Origin: Lautropia mirabilis | GTDB taxonomy: Bacteria > Pseudomonadota > Gammaproteobacteria > Burkholderiales > Burkholderiaceae_B | Direction: 5' to 3' | DNA length: 64,000 bases | Assembly (NCBI GenBank): GCA_945876565.1 | Contig: CAMCOS010000002.1 | Location: 62,001-126,000 of the forward strand | Part shown: piece by piece, positions 63,925 to 64,000 of the stretch | Numbering within the stretch: position 1 is the stretch's first letter | Layout of the letters: every line of letters starts with the position of its first letter | Translations under genes and position numbers: made by a program | Notes under the pieces: model-generated | Databases searched by the model: none | Seen by the model: only the letters and a program-made list of their open reading frames with translations | What the model was told of the DNA's origin: nothing

Positions 63925-64000
63925 ATGCCGAACGCCAATGAACCAAATATCAGAGCCCACCAGCGAGCAGCCAACGCATTGCGGCCAGTTACATTTGCCC
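63925..64000 (+). CDS. rph: Ribonuclease PH, 5' fragment
   Basis: ATG 63925 with AAGGAAA before it opens a frame that runs off the window after 25 residues. The last of these, RAANALRPVTFA, match the start of RNase PH (typically GRAPDQLRPVT, followed by the GFT segment). RNase PH trims tRNA 3' ends using phosphate. The location next to yicC supports the call. Confidence 0.75.
   Translation, partial: MPNANEPNIRAHQRAANALRPVTFA

Overview
The window looks like a piece of a betaproteobacterial chromosome, order Burkholderiales, most likely close to the Alcaligenaceae (Bordetella/Alcaligenes-like). I base this on protein sequence flavour and on gene order: clpP-clpX-lon, a phosphotyrosine phosphatase followed by iscRSUA-hscBA-fdx, recJ-prfB-lysS, surE-pcm-nlpD, gmk-rpoZ-spoT and yicC-rph. 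GC content is in the mid 50s by eye. Nearly everything is housekeeping. I see no phage, insertion sequence, CRISPR, rRNA or tRNA. The genus is not resolved.

Layout. 1-4988: protein quality control (clpP cut by about one base at the left edge, clpX, lon behind a heat-shock-like promoter, hslR). 4998-9143: lexA with a near-perfect SOS box, an aromatic/aspartate aminotransferase and uvrB. 9366-15559: a low-molecular-weight phosphatase, a clear terminator, then the complete Fe-S assembly operon under two IscR-type operators. 15591-17192: an HpcH/HpaI-type aldolase and a hydroxypyruvate-isomerase-like protein. 17230-23332 (minus strand): an RpfE-like protein, recJ, prfB with its programmed frameshift, a short-chain dehydrogenase and lysS. 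23483-31103: lolC-lolD-tatD-comEC, an alpha/beta hydrolase, a PHP phosphoesterase and greB. 31100-37208: an epimerase, methyltransferase and histidine phosphatase (minus), a HAD phosphatase, tadA and ldcA (plus), and an alanine:sodium symporter (minus). 37472-43826: tsaD, plsY (minus), surE-pcm-nlpD, a PolB-like exonuclease, rlmD. 43854-50317: argH (minus), nadE, glnB, ggt, an MFS carrier (minus). 50345-57125: ubiC, an RluF-like pseudouridine synthase, rlmJ, ppiD, tesA, an orphan LolD/YbbA-type ATPase and a DMT transporter. 57170-64000: amidase, spoT-rpoZ-gmk (minus), a second SDR, yicC (minus) and the first 76 bases of rph.

Packing is tight. Same-strand genes often overlap by 4-19 bases. Two convergent pairs share a CTAG stop/stop overlap, and two divergent pairs have start codons that overlap or lie 10 bases apart.

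The most unusual feature is a set of short tandem-repeat arrays in intergenic spacers. Their units are 7, 9, 10, 11, 12, 13 and 14 bp (plus a looser 20-bp period), with 2-5 copies each and unrelated sequences. Several abut start codons that lack a visible Shine-Dalgarno sequence (clpX, hscA, lolC). I found no recognisable new defence or mobile system. The repeat arrays, two similar hairpins in front of uvrB and the phosphatase gene, and the absence of rpoS after nlpD and of the permease partner of the YbbA-like ATPase are the observations most worth checking.
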